A stretch of 47,210 nucleotides of DNA from JACPFV01 sp035526825 (GTDB taxonomy: Bacteria > Pseudomonadota > Gammaproteobacteria > Nevskiales > Nevskiaceae), in the NCBI GenBank assembly GCA_035526825.1, contig DATLBT010000040.1:1-47210 (forward strand), in the 5' to 3' direction. The notes below the pieces were generated by a model that worked only from the letters and a program-made list of their open reading frames with translations, made no database searches and had not been told where the DNA came from. The translations under genes were made by a program, and so were the position numbers. Shown here piece after piece: positions 8,440-16,391 of this stretch (positions are counted from its first letter, which is position 1; every line of letters starts with the position of its first letter).

Positions 8440-9791
8440 AACAGGATCAAGGACCCCAATCCGAGTAGCGCGAAGAACCCGCCGACATCGGTGAACGTCG
8501 TCAGGATCACCGAGCCCGCCAGTGCCGGATCCACGCCGATTTTCTTCAGGAACAACGGCAGGTAAACGCCGGACAGGCAGCCGTTGAGCTGGTTCAGCAG
8601 CAACGCCACCGCGATGACCATCGCCAGGCCCCAGTTGTTGAACCACCACAGGGTGACCAGGCCGACCACGAGCGCCCACAGCACGCCGTTGATTAGCGCG
8701 ACCTGGATCTCCTTCTTGAGCAGTGCGCTGATGTTGGCCGAACCGATCTGGCCCAGCGCGAGGCTGCGGATCATCAGCGTCAGCACCTGGCTGCCACCGA
8801 TGCCGCCCATGCTCGCCACGATCGGCATCAGCACGGCGAGCGCCACGACCTGCTCGATGGCCGCCTCGAACATGCCGACGACCCACGACGCCATGAACGC
8901 CGTCGCGAGGTTGATGCCGAGCCACACCGCGCGCCGCCGCGCCGCCTGCGACACCGGCGCAAAGATGTCCTCGTCCTGCTGGAGGCCGGCCATGCTCATG
9001 AGCCGGTGCTCGGACTCGTGGCGAATCACGTCGACCACATCGTCGATCGTGATGCGGCCGACCAGGTGGTTGTGCTCGTCCACGACCGGCGCGGAGATCA
9101 GGTCCAGGTTCTCGAAGCGTTGCGCCACTTCGCTGGAGGGCTGCGTCACCCGCAGCGGATCGGCGCGGTCCATCACCGTGCTGACCAGCATCTCGGGTTC
9201 GCGCGTCAGCACCTTGGCCAGCGGCAGCGAGCCGAGGTAGCGGTTATAGCGATCGACCACGAACATCATGTCGGTGGTGGCCCACAGCCGGCCGCGCATG
9301 CGCAGGTAGCGCGTGACCACGTCGAGCGTCACGTCGGGACGCACGGTCACGATGTCGGGGCTCATCAGGCCGCCGGCCGTATCGGGCTCGTAGGCGAGCA
9401 CCTGTTCGAGGCGATCGCGATCCCGAGTGTCCATGGCCCGCAGCACCTGCTGCGTCACGGTCTCCGGCAGGTTCTCGACGAAGTCGGCGAGGTCGTCGAT
9501 CGGCAGGCCCTTGGCTGCGGCGACGAGGTCGGCGACGTCCATGTGCTGGACCAGGTCCTCGCGCACGCCCTCGGTCAGGTGCAGCAGCACTTCGCCGCGG
9601 TCGTCGGTATCGACCATGTTCCAGATCACCGCGCGCTCGCTGCGCGGCAGCGACTCGACCAGCAGCGCGATCTCGGCGGGATGCAGCGAGTGCAGCGAGC
9701 GCTTGACGCTCAGGGCGCGGCCGCCTTCGAGCGCAGCGTGGATGCGCTGCAGTTGCTCGGACGCGGTTTCGCTCTCGGCGTGGTCCGTCAT
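8436..9791 (-). CDS. mgtE: Magnesium channel/transporter MgtE
   Basis: Inner-membrane Mg2+ channel gated by cytosolic Mg2+. The 451-residue protein has an N-terminal superhelical domain (to about 130), two CBS domains (about 135-260, ending RITIDDVVDVIRHESEHR), and five C-terminal transmembrane helices. The pore helix reads PIVASMGGIGGSQ, where several MgtE proteins have GGN-x-G-x-Q. An Ile at this Asn position is an observed variation, not proof of altered selectivity. The length is typical. It is convergent with pmbA, and no regulatory RNA is visible upstream in the 114-base gap to the SRPBCC gene. Confidence 0.94.
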   Translation of the reverse strand: MTDHAESETASEQLQRIHAALEGGRALSVKRSLHSLHPAEIALLVESLPRSERAVIWNMVDTDDRGEVLLHLTEGVREDLVQHMDVADLVAAAKGLPIDDLADFVENLPETVTQQVLRAMDTRDRDRLEQVLAYEPDTAGGLMSPDIVTVRPDVTLDVVTRYLRMRGRLWATTDMMFVVDRYNRYLGSLPLAKVLTREPEMLVSTVMDRADPLRVTQPSSEVAQRFENLDLISAPVVDEHNHLVGRITIDDVVDVIRHESEHRLMSMAGLQQDEDIFAPVSQAARRRAVWLGINLATAFMASWVVGMFEAAIEQVVALAVLMPIVASMGGIGGSQVLTLMIRSLALGQIGSANISALLKKEIQVALINGVLWALVVGLVTLWWFNNWGLAMVIAVALLLNQLNGCLSGVYLPLFLKKIGVDPALAGSVILTTFTDVGGFFALLGLGSLILL

Positions 9792-9905
9792 GGTCGCTGG
9801 CGGTGGTGACGCTGAACGCTAGCGTGAAACCGCAGCGGCGTCCACGCGCCGCGGCGCGCTGCTAGAGTGAGCCAACGCCGAGGAGGGCCCGGGGAGGTCC
9901 GCAAA

Positions 9906-10346
9906 ATGCCGCAACAGACGGTACGTTTCGAGCAGTTCTTTGCCGCTCCGCGCGAGCGCGTGTTCGCGTGGTTCGCCGACCACGAGCAGTTTGGGCTCAT
10001 CTGGCCGGGCCGCACGCGTCGCATCCAGGAAAGCGCCGATCCGCGCGAGCCCAACGGCTTGGGCTCGGTGCGCGAGGTGGCGACCGCGGGCATGGCCCTG
10101 GAAGAAACCATCACGGGCTTCGAGCCACCGTCGTGCATCGAGTACCAGGTCACGCGTGGCGGGCCGGTCAAGAATCATCGCGGCTTGCTCAACTTCACCG
10201 CGGTCGACGGCGGCACCAAGCTCGACTACACCATCGAGTTCGACCCGAAGATCCCGTTCACCGGTGGCTTGATCGCCTCGGTCGTGTGCACGTCCTGGCA
10301 CCGTGGCGTGCAGCGCGCCATCGAGGGCCTCGCGCGGCAGGGCTGA
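9906..10346 (+). CDS. SRPBCC (START-like) lipid/ligand-binding family protein
   Basis: A 146-residue cytosolic protein with the polyketide-cyclase/START-type pattern: N-terminal beta strand with FAAPRERVFAWFADHEQ, a central GSVRE segment, and a C-terminal helix SVVCTSWHRGVQRAIEGL. Members bind hydrophobic ligands; the ligand here is unknown. ATG 9906 is preceded by GGAGG with an 8-base spacing. An upstream in-frame GTG at 9867 is less likely. Its stop codon overlaps the start of the BtuF-like gene by one base (TGATG), so the two form a translational unit. Confidence 0.85.
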   Translation: MPQQTVRFEQFFAAPRERVFAWFADHEQFGLIWPGRTRRIQESADPREPNGLGSVREVATAGMALEETITGFEPPSCIEYQVTRGGPVKNHRGLLNFTAVDGGTKLDYTIEFDPKIPFTGGLIASVVCTSWHRGVQRAIEGLARQG

Positions 10347-11128
10347 TGCGGGTCGTCAGCCACACCTGCTCCAACACCGAGATCGTCTGCGCGCTGGGTG
10401 AGCAGCGCCGCCTGGTCGGTGTCGACACCGACTCGGACTTCCCCCCGCAAATCGTCGAGCCGCTCGCGAAGCTCGGCCGCGACCTCGAACTCGATATCAC
10501 GGCAACCGCAGCGCTGAAGCCGGACCTGGTGCTGACCTCGCTGACCGTTCCCGGCCACGAGCGCATCGTCGAAGCGCTCAAGGCCACCGGGCTGCCGGTG
10601 CTTGTGATCGACCCGATCGGGCTCGACGGCGTCTACGACTCGATCATGCAAATTGCGGAGGCGCTCGGCGTGCTGAACAAAGGCCGCGCGCTGGCGGCAC
10701 GCATGCAGGCGCAGATGCCGCCGATCGAGCCGCGCGGCGCGCGACCGAAGATCCTCGTCGAGTGGTGGCCCAAGCCGGTGATTGCGCCAGCGCGCCTGTC
10801 GTGGATAAATCAACTCGTGCGCCTCGCAGGCGGCGTGAATCCATTCGAGTCGCGCGAAGGCAAGAGCGCCGAGATTTCCGACGCCGACGCCATCGCAGCG
10901 GCCCCGGACGCGATCGTGATGTCCTGGTGTGGCGTGAAGGAAGAGAAGTACCGGCCCGACGTCGTCGCCCGCCGGCCCGGCTGGTCGGAGGTGCCCGCAG
11001 TGAAGCAGCGCCGCATCGTGCCGATCACCGAGGCATTTCTCGGTCGCCCCGGCCCGCGCCTCGTCGAAGGCTACGCCGCGCTAGCCAAAATCATGGGGTC
11101 AGAGTCGTTCTCGGAACCGGCTGATTAA
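10346..11128 (+). CDS. BtuF-like (cobalamin/ferric-siderophore type) substrate-binding protein without signal peptide
   Basis: A 260-residue protein with the periplasmic-binding-protein fold of the BtuF/FhuD class: RVVSHTCSNTEIVCALGE near the start, LKPDLVLTS, a central helix, and RRIVPITEAFLGRPGPRLVEGYAALA at the end. Such proteins deliver vitamin B12 or iron chelates to ABC importers. The frame opens directly with the folded domain at ATG 10346 and shows no signal peptide, so a cytosolic ligand-binding role is possible. No importer genes are adjacent. The last codons (after KIMG) run into a short GGGGTCAGAGTCG motif that seems to supply the C-terminus. Family call is good; the ligand is not known. 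Confidence 0.85.
   Translation: MRVVSHTCSNTEIVCALGEQRRLVGVDTDSDFPPQIVEPLAKLGRDLELDITATAALKPDLVLTSLTVPGHERIVEALKATGLPVLVIDPIGLDGVYDSIMQIAEALGVLNKGRALAARMQAQMPPIEPRGARPKILVEWWPKPVIAPARLSWINQLVRLAGGVNPFESREGKSAEISDADAIAAAPDAIVMSWCGVKEEKYRPDVVARRPGWSEVPAVKQRRIVPITEAFLGRPGPRLVEGYAALAKIMGSESFSEPAD
11095..11107 (+). repeat. GGGGTCAGAGTCG motif, candidate short dispersed repeat
   Basis: An exact inverted copy occurs at 17772-17784. Thirteen-base matches are expected by chance in a window this size. The call leans on my recollection that this word recurs at gene ends in environmental proteobacterial genomes, and on both copies sitting at gene borders. Here it encodes the C-terminal residues of the BtuF-like protein. 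Confidence 0.4.
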
Positions 11129-11162
11129 TAACGGTCAAAACGGCTATTTTTTGCGTGGAGGT

Positions 11163-12506
11163 CTAAGTACGATCCCGCGCGCTCGCCGCGTGCGCCTGCA
11201 ACCCCTCCGCCTCGGCCAGCGTGCTGGCGATCGCCGCAAGCTTCTTCGCACCCTCCGGCGTGCAGCCGATCAGGCTCGTGCGTTTCTGGAACTCGTAGAC
11301 GCCCAGCGGATTGGCATAACGCGCCGCGCGCGACGTCGGCAGCACATGGTTGGGCCCGGCGCAGTAGTCGCCGAGCGCCTCGGGCGTGTGGCGGCCGAGG
11401 AACACAGCGCCGGCGTTGCTCACCGACTTGAGCAGCGTATCGGGCTGCGCCACCGACAATTCGAGGTGCTCGGGCGCGATGCGGTTCGAAACCTGCACGG
11501 CCTCGGTCAGCGACTTCACATGGATCAGCGCGCCGCGGCGCTTGAGCGACTCCGCGATGATGCGCCGCCGCGGCAGCGCCTTCACGCGCTCCTGCATGGC
11601 GGCCGCGACCTTGTCGAGGAACTCGCCGTCGGGTGACAACAGGATCGACTGGGCATCCTCGTCATGCTCCGCCTGCGAGAACAGGTCCATCGCAATCCAG
11701 CCGGGATCGGTCTGGCCGTCGCAGATCACGACGATTTCGGAAGGCCCGGCGATCGAGTCGATGCCGACCTGCCCGAACACCAGGCGTTTCGCGGCCGCGA
11801 CATAGGCATTGCCCGGCCCGACGATCTTGTCGACCGCGGGGACGCTGGCGGTGCCGTACGCCATCGCTGCGATGGCCTGCGCGCCGCCCACCGCGAACAC
11901 GCGGTCGACGCCCGCCAGGTGCGCGGCCGCCAGCACCAGCGGATTGCGCTCGCCGCGCGGCGTCGGCACGCACATGATGATCTCGCGCACGCCCGCGACC
12001 TTGGCCGGGATCGCGTTCATCAGCACGCTCGACGGATACGCCGCCTTGCCGCCCGGCACGTACAGGCCGGCGCGATCCAGCGGCGTCACGCGCTGGCCGA
12101 GCTTGTTGCCGAACTCGTCGTCGAAGCTGAAGTCGGCCAGCTTCTGTTTCTCCGCATAGGCGCGAATGCGCGCCGCAGCCGCCTCGAGTGCACCGCGCAG
12201 CTCGGTCGGCAGCGATCGCCACGCGCCGGAGCGGCTCTCCGGACCGATCTCGAGCTCCTTGACGTTGCGAGCCGTGTGCCTGTCGAAGCGGTCGGTGTAC
12301 TCGAGCAGCGCCGCGTCACCACGCTTGCGCACGTCGTCGACGATCTGCGCGACGCTCGTCGCCACCTCGGGATTGGACTCCGGCGCCCTGTCCAGCAGCG
12401 CGCCGAGCGCAGCGTCGAAACCGGCGTCACGCGTGTCGAGGCGGCGCAGCTCCAGCGGCGGTGCGCGGTCGCGATGCTTATCGCGGCCCTTGTCGCGGCG
12501 GCTCAT
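11163..12506 (-). CDS. hisD: Histidinol dehydrogenase
   Basis: Zn2+ enzyme oxidising L-histidinol to L-histidine with 2 NAD+, the last step of histidine synthesis. The 447-residue protein has RAGLYVPGGKAAYPSSVLM, the KIVGPGNAYVAAAKRLVFG signature and DLFSQAEHDEDAQ, plus GDYCAGPNHVLPT near the C-terminus. The ATG at 12506 overlaps the hisG stop by four bases (ATGA). In related bacteria hisC and hisB normally follow. Here the operon ends at hisD, which is convergent with the BtuF-like gene, so the rest of the pathway must be elsewhere. Confidence 0.97.
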   Translation of the reverse strand: MSRRDKGRDKHRDRAPPLELRRLDTRDAGFDAALGALLDRAPESNPEVATSVAQIVDDVRKRGDAALLEYTDRFDRHTARNVKELEIGPESRSGAWRSLPTELRGALEAAAARIRAYAEKQKLADFSFDDEFGNKLGQRVTPLDRAGLYVPGGKAAYPSSVLMNAIPAKVAGVREIIMCVPTPRGERNPLVLAAAHLAGVDRVFAVGGAQAIAAMAYGTASVPAVDKIVGPGNAYVAAAKRLVFGQVGIDSIAGPSEIVVICDGQTDPGWIAMDLFSQAEHDEDAQSILLSPDGEFLDKVAAAMQERVKALPRRRIIAESLKRRGALIHVKSLTEAVQVSNRIAPEHLELSVAQPDTLLKSVSNAGAVFLGRHTPEALGDYCAGPNHVLPTSRAARYANPLGVYEFQKRTSLIGCTPEGAKKLAAIASTLAEAEGLQAHAASARDRT

Positions 12507-13126
12507 GCCAGTGCCGCGAAGCGCGCAAGCCAGCGGCGGATCGCGGCGTGCTTCATCTTCATGGCGGCCTTGTTGACGACCAGCCGCGCGCTGATCTGTG
12601 CGATGGTCTCGACCTCGACCAGCCCGTTGGCGCGCAGCGTGTTGCCCGTGTCGACGAGATCGACGATGGCGTCGGCGAGGCCCACGAGCGGCGCGAGCTC
12701 CATCGAGCCGTACAACTTGATGATCTCGACCTGCTCGCCACGTGCCGCAAAGTGACGCCGGGTGATGCCGGGATACTTGGTGGCGATGCGCATCCGGCCG
12801 CGCGCGCGCTTGCGCGTCTTCGGCGCTGCAACGACGAGCCGGCACTTGCCGAAGCCGAGGTCCAGCGGTTCGTACAGCGCCTCACCGCCGTGCTCCATCA
12901 GCACGTCCTTGCCGACGATGCCAAAGTCCGCCGCGCCGTGCTCCACGTAAGTCGGCACATCGGCTGGGCGGATCACCAGCAACTGAACGTCGGGATCTCG
13001 CGAAGGCAGGCGCAGGCGCCGGGCGTCGAGGCCTTCGGCGGGCGCGAGCCCGAGCTGGGCCAGCAGCGGGGCGCTGTCTTCCAGCAGCCGGCCTTTCGAG
13101 AGGGCGAGCGTGAGCCTGGATTTCAT
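12503..13126 (-). CDS. hisG: ATP phosphoribosyltransferase, short (HisZ-dependent) form
   Basis: Condenses ATP and PRPP in the first step of histidine synthesis. The frame gives 207 residues from ATG 13126, the size of the short form that lacks the C-terminal regulatory domain and needs HisZ. Visible are LALSKGRLLEDSAPLL at the start, ADFGIVGKDVLMEHG, and the PRPP-binding DLVDTGNTLRANGLVEV. A GTG four codons upstream (13138) overlaps the murA stop and is a possible alternative start. HisZ is not in the window. It lies in the ibaG-murA-hisG-hisD run and overlaps hisD by four bases. Confidence 0.95.
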   Translation of the reverse strand: MKSRLTLALSKGRLLEDSAPLLAQLGLAPAEGLDARRLRLPSRDPDVQLLVIRPADVPTYVEHGAADFGIVGKDVLMEHGGEALYEPLDLGFGKCRLVVAAPKTRKRARGRMRIATKYPGITRRHFAARGEQVEIIKLYGSMELAPLVGLADAIVDLVDTGNTLRANGLVEVETIAQISARLVVNKAAMKMKHAAIRRWLARFAALA

Positions 13127-13134
13127 GGCACTAC

Positions 13135-14394
13135 TCACTTCGAAACCCTGCGGATCTTCGCCCCGAGCTGCTTCAGTTTTTCTTCGATGTGCTCGTAGCC
13201 GCGGTCGATATGGTAGATGCGATCGACGCGCGTCTCGCCATCAGCCACCAGCGCCGCCAGCACCAGCGAGGCCGAGGCCCGCAGGTCGGTGGCCATCACC
13301 GGCGCGGCCATGAGCCGTTCCTGGCCGGTGACGATCGCGGTGTGACCGGTGATCTGGATGTCGGCGCCGAGGCGCAACAACTCCTGCGCGTGCATGAAGC
13401 GATTCTCGAAGATGGTCTCGACGATGGTTGCGCTGCCTTCGGCGATGCAGTCCAGCGCCATGAATTGCGCCTGCATGTCGGTCGGGAATCCCGGATGCGG
13501 CTGCGTGTGGATGTCGACCGACTTCGGTCGGCGCCCCCGCATGTCTAGCTCGATCCAGCCCTCGCCGGTGGTCACCTTCGCGCCGGCGGCCTGCAGCTTG
13601 TCGAGCACGGCGTCGAGCAGGTGCGCATCGGTGTCGCGGATGCGGATCTTGCCCCGCGTCATCGCCGCCGCCACGAGGTAAGTGCCGGTCTCGATGCGGT
13701 CCGGCAGCACGCGGTGGCTCGCGGCGTGCAGCTTGCCGACGCCCTGCACGGTGATGGTCGATGAGCCCGCACCGCGGATTTGTGCGCCCATCGCCACGAG
13801 GCAGCGTGCGAGGTCGACCACTTCCGGCTCGCGCGCGCTGTTCTCGAGCACGGTTTCACCGTCGGCGAGGCAGGCCGCCATCATCAGGTTCTCGGTGCCG
13901 GTGACCGTCACCGTGTCCATGACGATGCGCGCACCCTTGAGCTTGCCGGCCTGGGCGTGAATGAAGCCACCCTCCACCCGGATCTCCGCTCCCATCCGCT
14001 CGAGGCCCATCAAGTGCTGGTCCACCGGCCGCGCACCGATTGCGCAGCCGCCCGGCAGCGACACATGCGCCTGGCCGTGCTTGGCCACCAGCGGCCCGAG
14101 GACCAGGATCGACGCGCGCATGGTCTTGACCAGCTCGTACGACGCCTTGAAGTCGTGGACCTTCTTCGCGTCGACCACCAGCGAGTCGCGCTCGGAGATC
14201 GTGACGTCCGCGCCCATCTGGCGCAGCAGCCGATTGCAGGTGGCGACGTCCTCGAGGTGCGGGACGTTGGTCACCGTCAGCGGCTCATCTGACAGAAGGG
14301 CTGCGCACAGGATCGGCAGCGTGGCGTTCTTTGCGCCGGAAGCGCGGATCTCGCCGTCGAGCCGCGTGCCGCCCTCGATCATCAGCTTGTCCAT
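13135..14394 (-). CDS. murA: UDP-N-acetylglucosamine 1-carboxyvinyltransferase
   Basis: Transfers enolpyruvate from PEP to UDP-GlcNAc, the first committed step of peptidoglycan precursor synthesis. The 419-residue protein has K22 in GAKNA and the catalytic Cys117 in LPGGCAIGARPVD, so it is the fosfomycin-sensitive Cys type. Length is standard. It starts 6 bases after the ibaG stop and runs close to hisG, so the group is probably one transcript. This ibaG-murA-hisG order is common in beta- and gammaproteobacteria. Confidence 0.97.
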   Translation of the reverse strand: MDKLMIEGGTRLDGEIRASGAKNATLPILCAALLSDEPLTVTNVPHLEDVATCNRLLRQMGADVTISERDSLVVDAKKVHDFKASYELVKTMRASILVLGPLVAKHGQAHVSLPGGCAIGARPVDQHLMGLERMGAEIRVEGGFIHAQAGKLKGARIVMDTVTVTGTENLMMAACLADGETVLENSAREPEVVDLARCLVAMGAQIRGAGSSTITVQGVGKLHAASHRVLPDRIETGTYLVAAAMTRGKIRIRDTDAHLLDAVLDKLQAAGAKVTTGEGWIELDMRGRRPKSVDIHTQPHPGFPTDMQAQFMALDCIAEGSATIVETIFENRFMHAQELLRLGADIQITGHTAIVTGQERLMAAPVMATDLRASASLVLAALVADGETRVDRIYHIDRGYEHIEEKLKQLGAKIRRVSK

Positions 14395-14400
14395 GAAAAA

Positions 14401-14628
14401 TTACCTCGTCGGAGCCCGGGTCGTCAGCTGCAAAGCGTGAATCTCGCGCCCCATGCGCTCGCCGAGCGTGGCGTAGACCATGCGGTGCATCTGCACCAGC
14501 GACTTGCCGGTGAATTGCGCTGACACGATCTCGGCTTCGAAGTGCTGGCCGTCGTCGCCGGTCACGGTGACCTGCGAGTCCGGCAGGCCGGCCTCGATGA
14601 GCTTGCGGATGTCGTCCTTCGTGATCAT
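14401..14628 (-). CDS. ibaG: BolA/IbaG family protein
   Basis: A 75-residue BolA-type protein. The family partners with monothiol glutaredoxins in iron-sulfur handling and acid response. Conserved pattern: an N-terminal helix KLIEAGLPDSQVTV, HFEAEIVSAQFTGKSLVQMH, and a C-terminal helix GREIHALQL. Placement directly upstream of murA matches E. coli ibaG (yrbA). It contains a single His in the loop region of the FeS ligand and lacks the C-terminal Cys seen in some BolA proteins. Confidence 0.92.
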   Translation of the reverse strand: MITKDDIRKLIEAGLPDSQVTVTGDDGQHFEAEIVSAQFTGKSLVQMHRMVYATLGERMGREIHALQLTTRAPTR

Positions 14629-14657
14629 GTTCCGGTCGGGTTCGGGTCAGGTTCGGA

Positions 14658-15425
14658 TCAGGGCCGCAGCTTGTAGCCGGTGGCGAGCATGCGCAGGCAG
14701 GTCGCGCTCAACACGACAAACAGGCCGCCGGTCGACGCGAAGCACAGCCACACCGGCGCATCGCCCACGCCGAGGAAGGCGTGGCGGAAGCCATCGATCA
14801 TGTAGAAGAACGGGTTGAAGCGCGAGAGGTTCGACCAGAAGTCCGGCAGCGAGTGGATCGAGTAGAACACGCCCGAAAGGAACGACGCCGGCAGGATCAG
14901 AAAGTTCTGGAACGAGGCCAGGTGGTCGAACTTGCTGGCAACGATGCCGGCGATGATGCCGACCACCGCGAGGCTGCCGCCGGCCAGCAGGAACATGCCA
15001 ACCAGTTGCAGGAACGAGTGGATCGGCAAGTGCACGAACGGCCAGGTCGCGCAGTACAGCGCCAGCGACACGAGCCCCGCGCGCAGCAGGCTGGCCGCGA
15101 GATAGCCGGCGAACAATTCCCACGCCGCGAGCGGCGCCATCAGCACGAACACGAGGTTGCCCATGATCTTGCTCTGCGTCAGCGACGACGAGGCGTTGGC
15201 GAACGAGTTCTGGATCACGCTCATCATGATCAGGCCCGGAATCAGGAACTGCATGTAGCTGACGCCGGGATAGACCTCGACACGGCCTTCCATGACCTGG
15301 CCGAACACCAGCAAATAGAGCAGGGCGGTCATGACCGGCGCGGTGACGGTCTGGCCGAGCACACTCCAGAAGCGCTTGACCTCCTTGAGGGTGAAGGCGC
15401 GCAGGCCTTCTGCGTTCATGTCCAT
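14658..15425 (-). CDS. ABC-2 type exporter permease (YadH-like)
   Basis: A 255-residue inner-membrane protein with six predicted helices, and the ABC-2 motif near the end of the fifth helix region (ILPASFLSGVFYSIHSLPDFW, then FNPFFYMIDGFRHAFLG). It works with the ATPase encoded immediately upstream (15441-16364); their start-stop gap is 15 bases. The pair resembles E. coli YadG/YadH and generic drug or polysaccharide exporters. The substrate is unknown. Between the pair and ibaG there are 29 bases, so co-transcription down to hisD is likely. Confidence 0.92.
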   Translation of the reverse strand: MDMNAEGLRAFTLKEVKRFWSVLGQTVTAPVMTALLYLLVFGQVMEGRVEVYPGVSYMQFLIPGLIMMSVIQNSFANASSSLTQSKIMGNLVFVLMAPLAAWELFAGYLAASLLRAGLVSLALYCATWPFVHLPIHSFLQLVGMFLLAGGSLAVVGIIAGIVASKFDHLASFQNFLILPASFLSGVFYSIHSLPDFWSNLSRFNPFFYMIDGFRHAFLGVGDAPVWLCFASTGGLFVVLSATCLRMLATGYKLRP

Positions 15426-15431
15426 TGACGC

Positions 15432-15457
15432 GATCCCTCGCTACGCTCGGGATGACA
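15432..15457. repeat. 26-base dispersed repeat (copy 1)
   Basis: GATCCCTCGCTACGCTCGGG followed by ATGACA. It matches 34649-34674 inside imuB at 25 of 26 bases. The two halves are partly self-complementary (ATCCC...GGGAT). It covers the stop codon and last residues of the ABC ATPase on the minus strand, and an adjacent TGACAC/GTGTCA stem lies at 15453-15469. Confidence 0.8.
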
Positions 15458-16364
15458 CTGAGCGTGTCATTTCCATGAAGATGTCCTCGAGTTTGGGCTC
15501 GCGGGTGTGCACGTCATCCACGCGCGCGCCGTGCGCGCGCAGCGTGTCGAGCACTTCGCCGATGGGGTGATTGGCGCGCTCGAGCTTCAACTCGACCTCG
15601 CCATCCTTCTCGCTGACGACCAGCCGCCGCAGGGCGTCGGGCAGCGCCGCGCCCGAGAGCTTCACGCGCAGGAATCGGAACGGGTGGCGGTCGAGCAGCT
15701 GGCGCGTGCCCTCGACGATCTTCACCGCGCCCTTGTCGATGATGGCGACGCGCTCGCACAGATCCTCGGCTTCCTCGAGATAGTGCGTGGTGAGGACGAT
15801 GGTGTGGCCCTGCGCGTGCAGCTCGCGCGTGAATTCCCACAGCGTGCGGCGCAGGTCGACGTCGACGCCGGCGGTCGGCTCATCGAGGATCACCACCGGC
15901 GGCTTGTGCACCAGCGCCTGCGCGATCAGCACGCGGCGCTTCTGGCCGCCGGACAGCGTGCGCATCGCAGCGAAGCGCTTGGGCCCGAGCTCGAGCCGTT
16001 CGATCAGCTGGTCGATCCACGGCCACGCGGCCTTGCCCGCGCCGTAGTAGCCGGCCTGCAGGCGCAGCATGTCGATGATGTTGAAGAACGGGTCGAACAC
16101 CAGCTCCTGCGGTACGACGCCGAGGCTCTGGCGCGCGCGGCGGAAGTCGCGCACGGTGTCGTGGCCCAAAACGGCGACTTCGCCGGCGCTAGCGCGCACC
16201 AGCCCGGCAATGATGTTGATCAGGGTCGACTTGCCCGCGCCGTTGGGTCCGAGTAATCCGAAAAACTCGCGGCGCCGTATGGTGAGGTCGATGCCGCGCA
16301 GCGCGGTCGTATCACCGTACTGTTTCTGGACGCCGGTGATGGCGACGGCGGGGCTGGATTCCAT
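15441..16364 (-). CDS. ABC exporter ATP-binding protein (YadG-like)
   Basis: A 307-residue ATPase with Walker A GPNGAGKST at 39-47, signature LSGGQ at 137-141, Walker B VVILDEP ending about 163, and an H-loop in VLTTHYLEEAEDL. It energises the ABC-2 permease downstream. The C-terminal domain ends PKLEDIFMEMTR, normal for the family, and is then extended by SVSSRA encoded by the 26-base dispersed repeat, which also provides the TAG stop. The start ATG at 16364 is 27 bases from the divergent photolyase gene. Confidence 0.94.
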   Translation of the reverse strand: MESSPAVAITGVQKQYGDTTALRGIDLTIRRREFFGLLGPNGAGKSTLINIIAGLVRASAGEVAVLGHDTVRDFRRARQSLGVVPQELVFDPFFNIIDMLRLQAGYYGAGKAAWPWIDQLIERLELGPKRFAAMRTLSGGQKRRVLIAQALVHKPPVVILDEPTAGVDVDLRRTLWEFTRELHAQGHTIVLTTHYLEEAEDLCERVAIIDKGAVKIVEGTRQLLDRHPFRFLRVKLSGAALPDALRRLVVSEKDGEVELKLERANHPIGEVLDTLRAHGARVDDVHTREPKLEDIFMEMTRSVSSRA

Positions 16365-16391
16365 GGGGCGCGGATTATAGAGGAGGGGCCG

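Noticed and set aside
7303..8925. 540-codon minus-strand frame across pmbA and mgtE
   Set aside because: Antisense to pmbA and out of frame with mgtE; composition is that of a shadow frame.
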